A stretch of 64,000 nt of DNA from Verrucomicrobiia bacterium (GTDB taxonomy: Bacteria > Verrucomicrobiota > Verrucomicrobiia > Limisphaerales > JADLHS01). A program made the translations under genes and the position numbers. Position 1 is the stretch's first letter; the number at the start of each line of letters is the position of its first letter. This document shows positions 37,735 through 45,654 of the stretch, piece by piece. The stretch spans positions 332,592-396,591 of the forward strand of contig JAMLJH010000002.1 of assembly GCA_023953615.1 (NCBI GenBank). Reading direction: 5' to 3'. The notes under the pieces were generated by a model, which was not told where the DNA came from, searched no databases, and saw only the letters and a program-made list of their open reading frames with translations.

Positions 37735-37803
37735 TTCGGTCGCGATGCGGTTCGTGCGCAGCTCGATCGGTCGGATCTTTTTGAGTATTTCGCGGAGGAT
37801 CAT
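37735..37803 (-). repeat. Diverged copy of the DUF58 gene 5' end
   Basis: On the minus strand this reads M-I-L-R-E-I-L-K-K-I-R-P-I-E-L-R-T-N-R-I-A-T-E-S-L-A-G, against the DUF58 start MIPREMLKKIRQIEIRTNR. The real gene begins at 37099, 0.7 kb away. The differences are spread over the sequence and many are at third positions, so this is a homologue-like copy and not a fresh duplication. Confidence 0.9.
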
Positions 37804-37808
37804 ACGAA

Positions 37809-38690
37809 TCAATTCTCTTTAATGCCAGATTCGTTTACCATCGAATCGTTAATCGCTAGAGCAAACCAACTCTCTTCAGGGTTCGCTTCGTTTCCAACCA
37901 AAAGAGTTGGCAGGCCGTTTTCAAATTGAGCTGTTGCACGATGTAACATTGTTTGTCTAATCGCACCCATTTCGTTCATTTTCGATAAAGTGCTCGCGAG
38001 TCGCAATCCGCATCTAGTCACATCAACTCGATCTATTAAATCAGCCTGAAGCTTCTGCCACCATTCGTAGTTAGGGGTAAGCTTTCTTCGGATTTTCGCA
38101 TTCGCAAATTTGAGGCCGATCCCGATCTTATAAAACTCATCTTTGCCAAATCGGTTTTGGGTAGCGAAGAATTCAGCACGTCCAGTAAACTCGCAAGCAT
38201 GAAGCGACTTCAAAACGCAATCTGCCACCACCGCTCCGTAGTCTGATGCTTCTGGTGTGAGCTCGAACGTGAACGTGTAGCCGAAATGTTCGTCTAGCAG
38301 CGGCACAAGCAAATTCAGCCAGTCTCTTAATAGGCGGCGCAGATGGCGCAAATCTTTGTAGCAGTGATGGCGAAAATGTCGGTAATTGAAAGGAATTTCG
38401 TGTCCATGACGAAGCAAGATAGTTTTTTCTGGCGCTCTTCTTATCCCGTGGCAATAGCCGATCTCGTAGGCAACGCTCAGAGAATCACCTGTATCGTCAA
38501 TAACTACCAACGGAGATTTTTCCAAGTAGTTGCATACTTCATCAACTACTGGGCCAGACGATCTAATCTGATCGGCTCTGATCGGGGAAAATCCGGCTTC
38601 CTTCAGTATTTCACTAATCGCCAAATACCGTTTATCCTTCCAATGATCGCCATCAAATTTCATTGCGACGAAGGCGGTGTTCTTTTTCAT
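37809..38690 (-). CDS. Orphan protein with a nucleoside-2-deoxyribosyltransferase/TIR-like sensor fold
   Basis: 293 residues. The N-terminal half (AFVAMKFDGDHWKDKRYLAI, AGFSPIRADQIRSSGPVVDEV, PLVVIDDTGDSLSVAYEIGYCHGI) has the layout of the nucleotide/sugar-binding fold shared by nucleoside 2-deoxyribosyltransferases and TIR/Pycsar-type defence effectors: RADQ, IDDTG and YEIG fall where those families keep active-site residues. The C-terminal half is unrecognised. The gene is visibly richer in A+T than its neighbours and lies inside a toxin-antitoxin-rich insertion, which suggests transfer and perhaps defence. The function is not proven. Confidence 0.55.
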   Translation of the reverse strand: MKKNTAFVAMKFDGDHWKDKRYLAISEILKEAGFSPIRADQIRSSGPVVDEVCNYLEKSPLVVIDDTGDSLSVAYEIGYCHGIRRAPEKTILLRHGHEIPFNYRHFRHHCYKDLRHLRRLLRDWLNLLVPLLDEHFGYTFTFELTPEASDYGAVVADCVLKSLHACEFTGRAEFFATQNRFGKDEFYKIGIGLKFANAKIRRKLTPNYEWWQKLQADLIDRVDVTRCGLRLASTLSKMNEMGAIRQTMLHRATAQFENGLPTLLVGNEANPEESWFALAINDSMVNESGIKEN

Positions 38691-38715
38691 GCCAGAAATT
38701 CAATAACGCATCTTT

Positions 38716-38785
38716 TTATAACTCAGGCAGTTCATCAAAAATTTTCTGGATGACGGTTTCGCGGGTCTTTTCCTCGGCTTCGCGC
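38716..38785 (-). repeat. Copy 4 of the moxR 3' end
   Basis: The minus strand reads EAEEKTRETVIQKIFDELPEL then stop, against moxR's own end EAEEKTSETVIQKIFDELPVP. At ~66 bp it is the longest of the extra copies. Confidence 0.9.
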
Positions 38786-38820
38786 TTGCGGCGGGAAACG
38801 GTCGGTGTAACCTTCGGGGC

Positions 38821-39060
38821 ATGTCGAGCGAACCATTGCTCTCGCGCATTACGGTGGATCCAAACATCTGCCACGGGAAGCCCTGTATTCGCGGGTTGCG
38901 TTATCCGGTGGAATTTCTGCTGGAATTGTTGAGCGGCGACATGACCGAGCCGCAGATTCTGGCGGATTATCCCGACCTTGAAGCGGCTGATTTGCGCGCC
39001 GCCATCGCTTACGCCGCGCGCTTGAGCCGCATTAAAAGCGTCGAATCCATGACGGCATGA
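38821..39060 (+). CDS. DUF433 family antitoxin
   Basis: 79 residues. ITVDPNICHGKPCIRGLRYPVEFLLELLSGDMTEPQILADYPDLEAADLRAAI is the full DUF433 pattern; these proteins usually partner DUF5615 PIN-like toxins. The stop overlaps the downstream gene's ATG by 4 bp. Confidence 0.85.
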   Translation: MSSEPLLSRITVDPNICHGKPCIRGLRYPVEFLLELLSGDMTEPQILADYPDLEAADLRAAIAYAARLSRIKSVESMTA

Positions 39061-39410
39061 AATTCGTCGTGGACGCGCAACTGCCGCGCCGGCTTGCGCG
39101 CGAGTTGACCGTCTCCGGCCATGACGCCATTCACACCTTGGAGTTGCCCGCTGCAAACCGGACGCAGGATAACGACATTGTTGCGCTGGCGATGCGAGAA
39201 AGTCGCATCGTCGTGACGAAGGACAATGATTTTGTGATTTCATTTCTCCTGCGCGGGTTGCCGCCGAAATTGCTTTTGATTTCGACCGGCAACATTTCAA
39301 ACCATGATTTGTCCAGATTGCTTGCATCTAATTTAACGGCTTTGGAAAATGCTTTCAGCAAAAGCGATTTCGTTGAATTGGGTGTTTCGACAATGACCGT
39401 TCACGCGTAA
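39057..39410 (+). CDS. DUF5615 PIN-like protein (toxin)
   Basis: 117 residues. It starts MKFVVDAQLPRRLARELTVSGHDAIH, with conserved acidic residues in VVDA, TQDNDIVALA and VVTKDNDFV, which is the DUF5615 PIN-like layout of a Mg-dependent RNase. It forms a pair with DUF433 in front. The module faces opposite to the MoxR/DUF58 operon. Confidence 0.85.
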   Translation: MKFVVDAQLPRRLARELTVSGHDAIHTLELPAANRTQDNDIVALAMRESRIVVTKDNDFVISFLLRGLPPKLLLISTGNISNHDLSRLLASNLTALENAFSKSDFVELGVSTMTVHA

Positions 39411-39414
39411 TTTT

Positions 39415-39466
39415 TCACGGCGCAGGCAGTTCATCATAATTTTTCTGGATGACGGTTTCGCCGCTC
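39415..39466 (-). repeat. Copy 3 of the moxR 3' end
   Basis: The minus strand reads GETVIQKNYDELPAP then stop. It shares about 50 bp with the moxR end, including the stop codon. Confidence 0.85.
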
Positions 39467-39486
39467 ACCTGTGCGCGGCCAATCCC

Positions 39487-39563
39487 AAGCGCCGTAGGCG
39501 CGACATCTTTGTAGAAACCAGCCCCAAGCAAATTCAAGCCCCGTAGGGGCGGCATATTCTGGC
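39487..39563 (-). repeat. REP-like unit, left, inverted
   Basis: Two small palindromes (GCGCCGTAGGCGC and CCCCGTAGGGGC) joined by ~40 bp that include CTTTGTAGAAACC. On the minus strand the unit matches the right-hand unit at 40171-40244. Confidence 0.8.
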
Positions 39564-39637
39564 TGTTAATTTTCATTTGTTTTGAAAAATTGGTTTTGCT
39601 CATCGTCCGCGTTAAAATCTGTTTTATTTCAATATGT

Positions 39638-39707
39638 CACTCCTGCGGAGCTTAAAATCTTTCTCGCTTCATTGTTCTACAAATATTTCGCACCTACGGT
39701 GCTCGGT
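39638..39707 (+). repeat. REP-like unit at the 3' end of the transposase
   Basis: CTCCTGCGGAGCT, a spacer, then TTCTACAAATATTTCGCACC and TACGGTGCT. The last palindrome overlaps the final codons and stop of the transposase gene. Confidence 0.75.
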
Positions 39708-40161
39708 TAGTTTTGAAAATGTATTTCTGGTCGTATTCCACGCCGAACCTTTCCAACAACTCCACGTATTCATCCCGGAACGATTGCTTGGCGTGGTGCT
39801 TTTGCTGGTCCTGAATATAATGAATCACCATGTCAAGTTGCGAGCGGGCATGTGAGAACGCGCCAAAACCTTCCTGCCATGAAAACCGGCCCATTACCCA
39901 ATGCTTCTCATTGATGAATTTGGACGCGCCGGCCTTCACATCGCGCACCAAATCAGACAACGCCGCGTCGGGGCGCAAACCGATGAGCATGTGCAGGTGG
40001 TCAGGCATGTTGTTTATCGCAATCAATTTGTGTTTCTGCGCGGTAACGATGCCAGTGATGTATTTTTGTAATTCGCCGTTGTGTTCGGGAGCGATCAGGT
40101 TTTGACGGCCTTCGACGGCAAACACGATGTGGATGTAAATTTGCGTGTAGGTGTTTGCCAT
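39694..40161 (-). CDS. REP-associated (IS200-like) Y1 transposase
   Basis: 155 residues of the Y1 HUH transposase family. The HUH-type motif is in MPDHLHMLIGL and the nucleophilic Tyr is most likely in the helix LDMVIHYIQDQQKHH. TnpA-REP proteins of this size move or multiply short palindromic REP units through single-stranded DNA. Here such units flank the gene on both sides, and its stop lies within one of them. It is probably intact. Confidence 0.9.
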   Translation of the reverse strand: MANTYTQIYIHIVFAVEGRQNLIAPEHNGELQKYITGIVTAQKHKLIAINNMPDHLHMLIGLRPDAALSDLVRDVKAGASKFINEKHWVMGRFSWQEGFGAFSHARSQLDMVIHYIQDQQKHHAKQSFRDEYVELLERFGVEYDQKYIFKTNRAP

Positions 40162-40170
40162 TTGGGTTTC

Positions 40171-40244
40171 GCGATATGCCGCTCCTACGGAGCTCGATAT
40201 ATTTGTTTATCGGTTTCTACAAAAATGTCGCGCCTACGGCGCTT
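40171..40244 (+). repeat. REP-like unit, right
   Basis: CCGCTCCTACGGAGCT, a ~30 bp spacer with GGTTTCTACAAAAATG, then CGCGCCTACGGCGC. It mirrors the left unit at 39487-39563. Confidence 0.8.
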
Positions 40245-40249
40245 GTTCT

Positions 40250-40302
40250 CACGGCACGGGCCGTTCATCAAAATTTTTCTGGATGACGGTTTCGCAGGTC
40301 GC
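40250..40302 (-). repeat. Copy 2 of the moxR 3' end
   Basis: The minus strand reads CETVIQKNFDERPVP then stop. The bases after the stop codon (TCACGGCAC on the plus strand) also match the moxR end. Confidence 0.88.
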
Positions 40303-40336
40303 CTTTGCGGGGCCTTGGCTTCGTGGGGCGTCCTTT

Positions 40337-40723
40337 TCACTTTCCACCTTTCTTTTTAGCCACGTATCTCACGCCGTCCAGGTCTTCAAAGTCGTCGTCC
40401 TGAGTCCAGAGAACGGCGTCATGGGCGCGGGCTGTCGCCAGAATAATGGAATCCGCCATCGGCAGTTTCAGTTCGAGACTCAAGCGCGCGGCACTCATGG
40501 CCAAGGCGGTGTCCAGTTCGATGATGTTGCCCTGCTGCATTAACGCCATGACTTCCAGCGCCTGGCGCGCACCTAATTCGCGCCGTGTCCAGCGGCAGAC
40601 TTCAAACACCGAAATGGTGGGGACGACCAGCCGGGATGCGTCGGAAATGGCTGCGGCAAAGAAATCCGCGTTTGAGCCGCCGCCAAGAAACTCAATCCAG
40701 CCGGAGGAATCCACGACGTTCAT
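40337..40723 (-). CDS. VapC-like PIN-domain toxin
   Basis: 128 residues. The PIN domain acidic residues are at VVDSSGWIEFL, ISVFEVCRW, PMADSIILATA and WTQDDDFEDL. It is a Mg-dependent RNase toxin by family. It overlaps its antitoxin gene by 4 bp and reads in the same direction as moxR. Confidence 0.88.
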   Translation of the reverse strand: MNVVDSSGWIEFLGGGSNADFFAAAISDASRLVVPTISVFEVCRWTRRELGARQALEVMALMQQGNIIELDTALAMSAARLSLELKLPMADSIILATARAHDAVLWTQDDDFEDLDGVRYVAKKKGGK

Positions 40724-40926
40724 AGACGGTCTGATTCGCGCTCAAAGTTGGTGTTCATCCCCTTAAACGCGCCGCGCATCTCTTTGATGGGGCGCAAAGG
40801 GACGACGACAATCTGGCCGTCAAAATTGATTATCTGCAGTTTCTGTCCCGCCTTTAGCCGCAGAGACTCACGGATTGCCCGTGGGATGACGATTTGAAAT
40901 TTTGGAGATAGGGTTACGGTATCCAT
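40720..40926 (-). CDS. VapB/MazE-like AbrB-fold antitoxin
   Basis: 68 residues from the ATG at 40926; an in-frame ATG at 40968 is possible. The AbrB swapped-hairpin pattern is clear: TVTLSPKFQIVIPRAIRESLRLKAGQKLQII. It partners the VapC-like toxin just downstream and would repress the pair. Confidence 0.85.
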   Translation of the reverse strand: MDTVTLSPKFQIVIPRAIRESLRLKAGQKLQIINFDGQIVVVPLRPIKEMRGAFKGMNTNFERESDRL

Positions 40927-40983
40927 ATCGTTGTTTAGTTGGTAAAACGATATTGCGTTCGATTGCATCGGTCAACCATCAGG

Positions 40984-41973
40984 TCACGGCACCGGCAGTT
41001 CATCAAAGATTTTCTGGATGACGGTTTCGCTGGTCTTTTCCTCCGCCTCGGCTTCGTAGGTGACGGCCACGCGGTGGCGTAACACGTCCATGCCGATGCT
41101 CTTCACGTCCTGCGGCGTCACGTAGCCGCGACCCTTGAGGAACGCATACGCCTTGGCCGCCAGCGTCAGCGCAATGGTCGCGCGCGGTGACGCGCCGAGT
41201 TGGATGAAATCCTTCACCGCAATCTTGTAATGGTCGGGATCGCGCGTGGCGCAGACCAAATCCACGATGTAATCCTTCACTTTGTCGTCCACGTAAATGT
41301 CGTTGATGACTTCGCGCGCTTTGAGAATGTCCTTCGGGTCCACCACCGCCGCCGCGCTGGGTGTGCCGGAAGTTTTCGCCATCACTTCAAGAATCTGCCG
41401 TTCCTCCGCGCGCGTCGGATAACCGATCTTCAATTTCAACATGAAGCGATCCACCTGCGCCTCGGGCAACGGATACGTGCCTTCCTGTTCGATGGGATTC
41501 TGCGTGGCGAGCACGAGAAACGGTTCTTCGAGCTTGAACGATTGATCGCCGATGGTGACTTGCCGCTCGGCCATTGCTTCGAGGAGCGCGGATTGAACCT
41601 TCGCCGGGGCGCGGTTGATTTCATCCGCCAAAACCAAATTGGCGAACACCGGGCCTTTGCGCGTGGTGAAGCCGCCGGATTGCGGATTGTAAATCTGCGT
41701 GCCGACGACATCGGCGGGCAGCATGTCGGGCGTGAATTGCAAACGCGAGAATTTCACGTGCATGGTGTTGGCGAGCGATTTCACGGCCAGTGTTTTGGCC
41801 AGACCGGGCACGCCTTCGAGCAGGACGTGACCGTTGGCGAGCAGGCCAATGACCAGCCGTTCGGTCAGATAGTTTTGCCCAATGATGACTTTGCCCAGCT
41901 CGTTAAACAGCGGATGGGTGAACGCGCTGGCTTCCTTGACGGCTTCGTTGATGGCGTTGATTCCAGTATTCAT
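40984..41973 (-). CDS. MoxR-family AAA+ ATPase
   Basis: 329 residues from the ATG at 41973; an open stretch further upstream overlaps the 30 bp inverted repeat and is not used. Walker A is GVPGLAKT, Walker B VLADEINRAPAKVQSALLEAM, with sensor ATQNPIEQEGTYPLPEAQVDRF. MoxR ATPases act as chaperones with VWA-domain and DUF58 partners, here separated by ~3.9 kb of inserted genes. Its last ~20 codons occur three more times downstream. Confidence 0.93.
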   Translation of the reverse strand: MNTGINAINEAVKEASAFTHPLFNELGKVIIGQNYLTERLVIGLLANGHVLLEGVPGLAKTLAVKSLANTMHVKFSRLQFTPDMLPADVVGTQIYNPQSGGFTTRKGPVFANLVLADEINRAPAKVQSALLEAMAERQVTIGDQSFKLEEPFLVLATQNPIEQEGTYPLPEAQVDRFMLKLKIGYPTRAEERQILEVMAKTSGTPSAAAVVDPKDILKAREVINDIYVDDKVKDYIVDLVCATRDPDHYKIAVKDFIQLGASPRATIALTLAAKAYAFLKGRGYVTPQDVKSIGMDVLRHRVAVTYEAEAEEKTSETVIQKIFDELPVP

Positions 41974-42043
41974 GAAAGACTTCGATACTACGAACGGATG
42001 GACAGCGAATCCAGCCCGAGTGTTCAAAGGAGAGGGGGGGGGT

Positions 42044-42195
42044 AACCACGGATGGACACTGATGAACACGGATGGGGAAGGGGAGTGACGCGAATTTCAC
42101 GGATGATCGCTAATTCCAAAACTTCGTCTGCCATCCGTGAGAATTCGCGTAAAGTCTTTTGTTTTATCCGTGTTCATCAGTGTCCATCCGTGGTT
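42044..42195. repeat. Large inverted repeat upstream of moxR
   Basis: Perfect 30 bp arms at 42044-42073 (starting AACCACGGATGGACACTGAT) and 42166-42195, enclosing a second, nearly perfect inverted pair (CGCGAATT..CACGGATG at ~42089-42105 and its mirror at ~42132-42149). The whole could fold into a long cruciform. It lies in the 361 bp gap between divergent moxR and rpsJ, which otherwise shows no gene. Confidence 0.85.
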
Positions 42196-42334
42196 AATTC
42201 TCAGGAATTGGCATCTGTCCCAAAATTCTTGCAAAAACATATTGCGGTCGCGCGGCGGTCTGATACTCTTTGCGCCCCGTTTCCCTTTGGGCGGCGGTTA
42301 ACCGGAAAGAAGATTATAGACAATTGCTCTTTGT

Positions 42335-42643
42335 ATGGCAGGACAACGCATCCGTATTCGGCTCAAGGCTTTCGACTATCGCGTCATTGACCAATCAGCG
42401 CGCGAAATTGCTGATACGGTAAAACGAACCGGAGCGCGAGTCGCCGGTCCGATTCCTCTTCCCACTCGCGTGGAACGCTACACCGTAAATCGTTCACCGC
42501 ACGCGGATAAAAAATCCCAGGAAACATTTGAACAACGCACCCACAAACGGCTGATTGACATTCTCGAGCCAACCGCCAAAACCGTGGACGAGTTGAAAAA
42601 ACTCAATCTCCCCGCGGGCGTGGACATCACCATCAAGATTTAA
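42335..42643 (+). CDS. rpsJ: Small ribosomal subunit protein uS10
   Basis: 102 residues, the usual length. It contains [48 protein letters not shown] and [21 protein letters not shown]. First gene of the S10 operon. A possible promoter (TTGCGG...TACTCT, ~42243-42270) is weak. Confidence 0.97.
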   Translation: MAGQRIRIRLKAFDYRVIDQSAREIADTVKRTGARVAGPIPLPTRVERYTVNRSPHADKKSQETFEQRTHKRLIDILEPTAKTVDELKKLNLPAGVDITIKI

Positions 42644-42661
42644 CCGCAACGACTTTATCTC

Positions 42662-43357
42662 ATGCCACTCGGACTTATAGGAAAAAAACTCGGACACACG
42701 CGGGTGTATGACGCCCACGGCGTGATGACGCCGGTGACGGTGGTGCTCGTCGGCCCGAATCGCGTGTTGCAGGTAAAAACGCAGGCAGGCAAGGACGGAT
42801 ACAACGCCGTGCAATTGGGCTTCGATGACCAGAAGGAACAGCGCGTGACCAAGCCTTTGCTGGGACACGTCAAGAAACACAATGGCGTGGCGGTCAAGCG
42901 CATCCGGGAGTTTCGCAATTTCTCCAAGGAAGTAAAACCGGGGGAAGTGGTGGGCGCGGACTTGTTCGCCGTGGGCGATTATGTGGATGCCATTGGCGTG
43001 ACGAAAGGTCGCGGCTACGAAGGGGTGGTTGCGCGTCACGGATTTGCCGGTGGCGATTCAACGCACGGAGCTAAAGGTTGGCATCGCCGCTCTGGCGCCA
43101 TTGGTCAGCGGTTGTTTCCCGGCACGGTCATGCGCGGTATGCGGATGCCTGGCCACATGGGACAGGTGCGGCGCACCGCGCAAAACTTGCAAGTCATTCA
43201 AGTGCGCGCAGCGGACCATCTGCTGTTGATCAAGGGGTCGTTCCCGGGATCGGAGGGCGATTACGTCATTATTCGTGAATCAAAGAAACGTCCGAAGGGA
43301 TGGAAGCCCGCCGTGGTTGCAGTTCCTGCGAAGAAGAAAGCGGCCGCGAAGAAATAA
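42662..43357 (+). CDS. rplC: Large ribosomal subunit protein uL3
   Basis: 231 residues. It begins LGLIGKKLGHTRVYD, has KGRGYEGVVARHGFAGGDSTHG and GMRMPGHMGQVRRTAQNLQVI, and ends with an AK-rich tail. It lies 18 bp after rpsJ. Confidence 0.97.
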   Translation: MPLGLIGKKLGHTRVYDAHGVMTPVTVVLVGPNRVLQVKTQAGKDGYNAVQLGFDDQKEQRVTKPLLGHVKKHNGVAVKRIREFRNFSKEVKPGEVVGADLFAVGDYVDAIGVTKGRGYEGVVARHGFAGGDSTHGAKGWHRRSGAIGQRLFPGTVMRGMRMPGHMGQVRRTAQNLQVIQVRAADHLLLIKGSFPGSEGDYVIIRESKKRPKGWKPAVVAVPAKKKAAAKK

Positions 43358-43366
43358 GGAGTAGCA

Positions 43367-43993
43367 ATGAAAATTTCCGTTAAAAGCATTCAAGGTCAGG
43401 CTGCGGGTGAACACGAAGTAAAATTCACCTTGGTGGAAGGCGGCCGCGGCACGCAGGCCGTCCACGATACCGTCACCGCTTATCGCGCCGCGCAACGCAG
43501 TGGCACGGCCAGCACCAAGACCGCGGGCGAAGTCGCCGGCACGAACAAGAAACCGTGGCGGCAGAAAGGCACGGGCCGCGCTCGCGCCGGCTCTTTCCAA
43601 TCACCCATCTGGGTGGGCGGCGGCGTCGTGTTTGGTCCGAAGCCGCGCAGTTACGCCAAGAAGGTGAACGCGCAAACCAAGCAACTCGCTTTGCGCAAAG
43701 CGTTGACCGAACGGCTCAAGGCGGGCGATGTCATCCTCGTGGATGATCTGAAGCTGGCCTCGGCCAAGACGAAGGAATTTGTGGGCGTGATCAAGGCGCT
43801 CGGTGTGGAAGGAACGGCCCTCGTCATTTCCACTGGCGCGAACCAGAACCTCACATTGGCGGCGCGCAATTTGGCGAAAGTCGCGTTGGCCACCAGCGAA
43901 ACGCTCAACACCTACGACGTGCTCCGTCCGAGCAAATTGATTTTCACGCGTGGCGCCTTTGAAAAGGTCGAAGCCCGCTTGAACAAGGAATAA
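43367..43993 (+). CDS. rplD: Large ribosomal subunit protein uL4
   Basis: 208 residues. The conserved core is [29 protein letters not shown], then [13 protein letters not shown]. It follows rplC after 9 bp with a GGAG ribosome site. Confidence 0.97.
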   Translation: MKISVKSIQGQAAGEHEVKFTLVEGGRGTQAVHDTVTAYRAAQRSGTASTKTAGEVAGTNKKPWRQKGTGRARAGSFQSPIWVGGGVVFGPKPRSYAKKVNAQTKQLALRKALTERLKAGDVILVDDLKLASAKTKEFVGVIKALGVEGTALVISTGANQNLTLAARNLAKVALATSETLNTYDVLRPSKLIFTRGAFEKVEARLNKE

Positions 43994-43994
43994 C

Positions 43995-44276
43995 ATGAAC
44001 GCTTTCGACATCGTCAAAACCGTCCGGCTGACTGAAAAAGGCACGCGCCAGGGCGAGAAATACAACCAGTACACCATCAAGGCGGATCGGCTGGCGAGCA
44101 AGCCGCAGATCAAACGCGCCGTGGAAGAGTTGTTCAAAGTCAAGGTGCTGCGCGTCAACACGCTTCAGGTGCGCGGCAAGTATCGTCGCCAACGCACCGC
44201 TCAGGCGGGCCAGGCACCAGATTGGAAAAAAGCCATCGTGACGCTCAAAAAAGGCGATAAAATTTCGCTGACCTAA
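43995..44276 (+). CDS. rplW: Large ribosomal subunit protein uL23
   Basis: 93 residues. It has KTVRLTEKGTRQGEKYNQYTIKAD, KPQIKRAVEELFKVKVLRVNT and a Lys-rich end. It begins one base after the rplD stop. The next gene is not rplB, and a terminator follows at 44300. Confidence 0.95.
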   Translation: MNAFDIVKTVRLTEKGTRQGEKYNQYTIKADRLASKPQIKRAVEELFKVKVLRVNTLQVRGKYRRQRTAQAGQAPDWKKAIVTLKKGDKISLT

Positions 44277-44299
44277 AAACGGCACGGTAAATTTCATCA

Positions 44300-44330
44300 G
44301 GCGCGGAGTGGGTTCACTTCGCGCCTTTTT
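44300..44330 (+). terminator. Rho-independent terminator after rplW
   Basis: The stem GGCGCGGAGTG pairs with CACTTCGCGCC (one G-T pair) around GGTT, followed by TTTTT. It closes the rpsJ-rplW unit. Confidence 0.85.
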
Positions 44331-44501
44331 CATTACCGGGCGCTGATCAAACGGTTGACGTGGTGGTATTGAGTCGCGTGCGGGCCGAAGCGCGGACGTG
44401 TTTATTGGCCGAAAGGGAGGGTGCTTTTAGCGGCTTGGAGAACAAATGGTTTGCGGTCGCTTCGATACCCGTTAGGCTTAACGTGAAGAAAGACTAGTGA
44501 C

Positions 44502-45644
44502 ATGAAGCATTGGTGGTGGGTCCTCATATTGATTGCCTTGTTGGGAGGAGGCTTTGTTTATTTCAAAGATCGGCCGTTGCTGACGTCAAACGGCTCGAAG
44601 GCTTCCCGCGTCAACACGGCAAAGGTGGAATCGCGAAACATCCAGTTCATCATTAACGCCGCGGGAGAGATTGGTCCCGCCGATCAGGTTTCGGTGCGAC
44701 CGGAAATCAACGGGCGCATCGCCGTGCTGCCGGTGGATTTGGGAGATTCGGTCAAGCAGGGCAGCTTGTTGTTTCAATTGGATGACCAGGACCTCCAGAT
44801 CGAGATCGAGTCGCGCCAAACGGACATTGCGCGCGCCAGTTTGCAACTGGAACAAGCCGAGCGAAACTTCACGCGCAGCCGGGAACTGTATGATGCGAAA
44901 CTAATTTCCAAGGAGCTGTACGAAGAAACCAAGACCCAGTATGACCTGGCCAAAAACACCCTGTTGCAGGGAGAAAAAGCCCTGGATTTGGTCAAAGATC
45001 GGATTCGCAAAACCCGGATTGATGCGCCATTTGATTGCACGGTGTTGACGCGACCAGTCTCCGTTGGCCAGGCGGTTTCCGGTTCGGGCGGAGTCGGCGG
45101 TGGAACGGAAGTGCTGACCATTGCGAATTTGAATGACATGATCATTAACGCGCACATCAATCAGGCCGACGTCGCTTATTTGAAATTGAACGAGATGGTT
45201 CAAATCTCGGTGGAAGCGGTGCCGGGTCTGGAAGTGCAGGGGAAGATCGAGCGGATTGCTCCACAAGCGACCATCAAAAACAACATCAAGGGATTCGCAA
45301 CGCGCATTCTACTCGCCAACGTGGACAAGCGGGTGCGTCCCGGCATGACGGCCAATATCCGGATTCCCGTTGCTTCCGCCGACAACGTTTTGGCCGTGCC
45401 GCTCGCGGCGGTGTTTTCGGAGTTGGACCCCAAAACACAGCAGTACGAGCGGTTTGTTTACGTGCAGCAAGGCAGCGGTTTTGAGCGCCGCACCATCCAG
45501 GTCGGTGTATCGGACTATTTTTACGCGGAAGTAAAGAGCGGTTTGCAGAGCGGCGAAACGGTGGCGCTGGAACAACCGGCGGATGAATCCACCAAGACGC
45601 CGGGCATGGCTTCGGTGGGAAGTGGAGCGGGTCGGCCGCGATGA
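44502..45644 (+). CDS. macA: MacA/HlyD-type periplasmic adaptor of a tripartite efflux system
   Basis: 380 residues. One N-terminal anchor (~4-21) is followed by the lipoyl/barrel halves (GRIAVLPVDLGDSVKQGSLLFQLDDQDL), a helical hairpin (~100-165) and a beta-barrel with RIAPQATIKNNIKGFATRILL and VPLAAVF. MacA-type adaptors link an inner-membrane ABC transporter to an outer-membrane channel. The ATPase and two permeases follow directly. No TolC-like gene is in the window, so the outer-membrane component is elsewhere. Confidence 0.88.
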   Translation: MKHWWWVLILIALLGGGFVYFKDRPLLTSNGSKASRVNTAKVESRNIQFIINAAGEIGPADQVSVRPEINGRIAVLPVDLGDSVKQGSLLFQLDDQDLQIEIESRQTDIARASLQLEQAERNFTRSRELYDAKLISKELYEETKTQYDLAKNTLLQGEKALDLVKDRIRKTRIDAPFDCTVLTRPVSVGQAVSGSGGVGGGTEVLTIANLNDMIINAHINQADVAYLKLNEMVQISVEAVPGLEVQGKIERIAPQATIKNNIKGFATRILLANVDKRVRPGMTANIRIPVASADNVLAVPLAAVFSELDPKTQQYERFVYVQQGSGFERRTIQVGVSDYFYAEVKSGLQSGETVALEQPADESTKTPGMASVGSGAGRPR

Positions 45645-45654
45645 GGTGAGCGTC

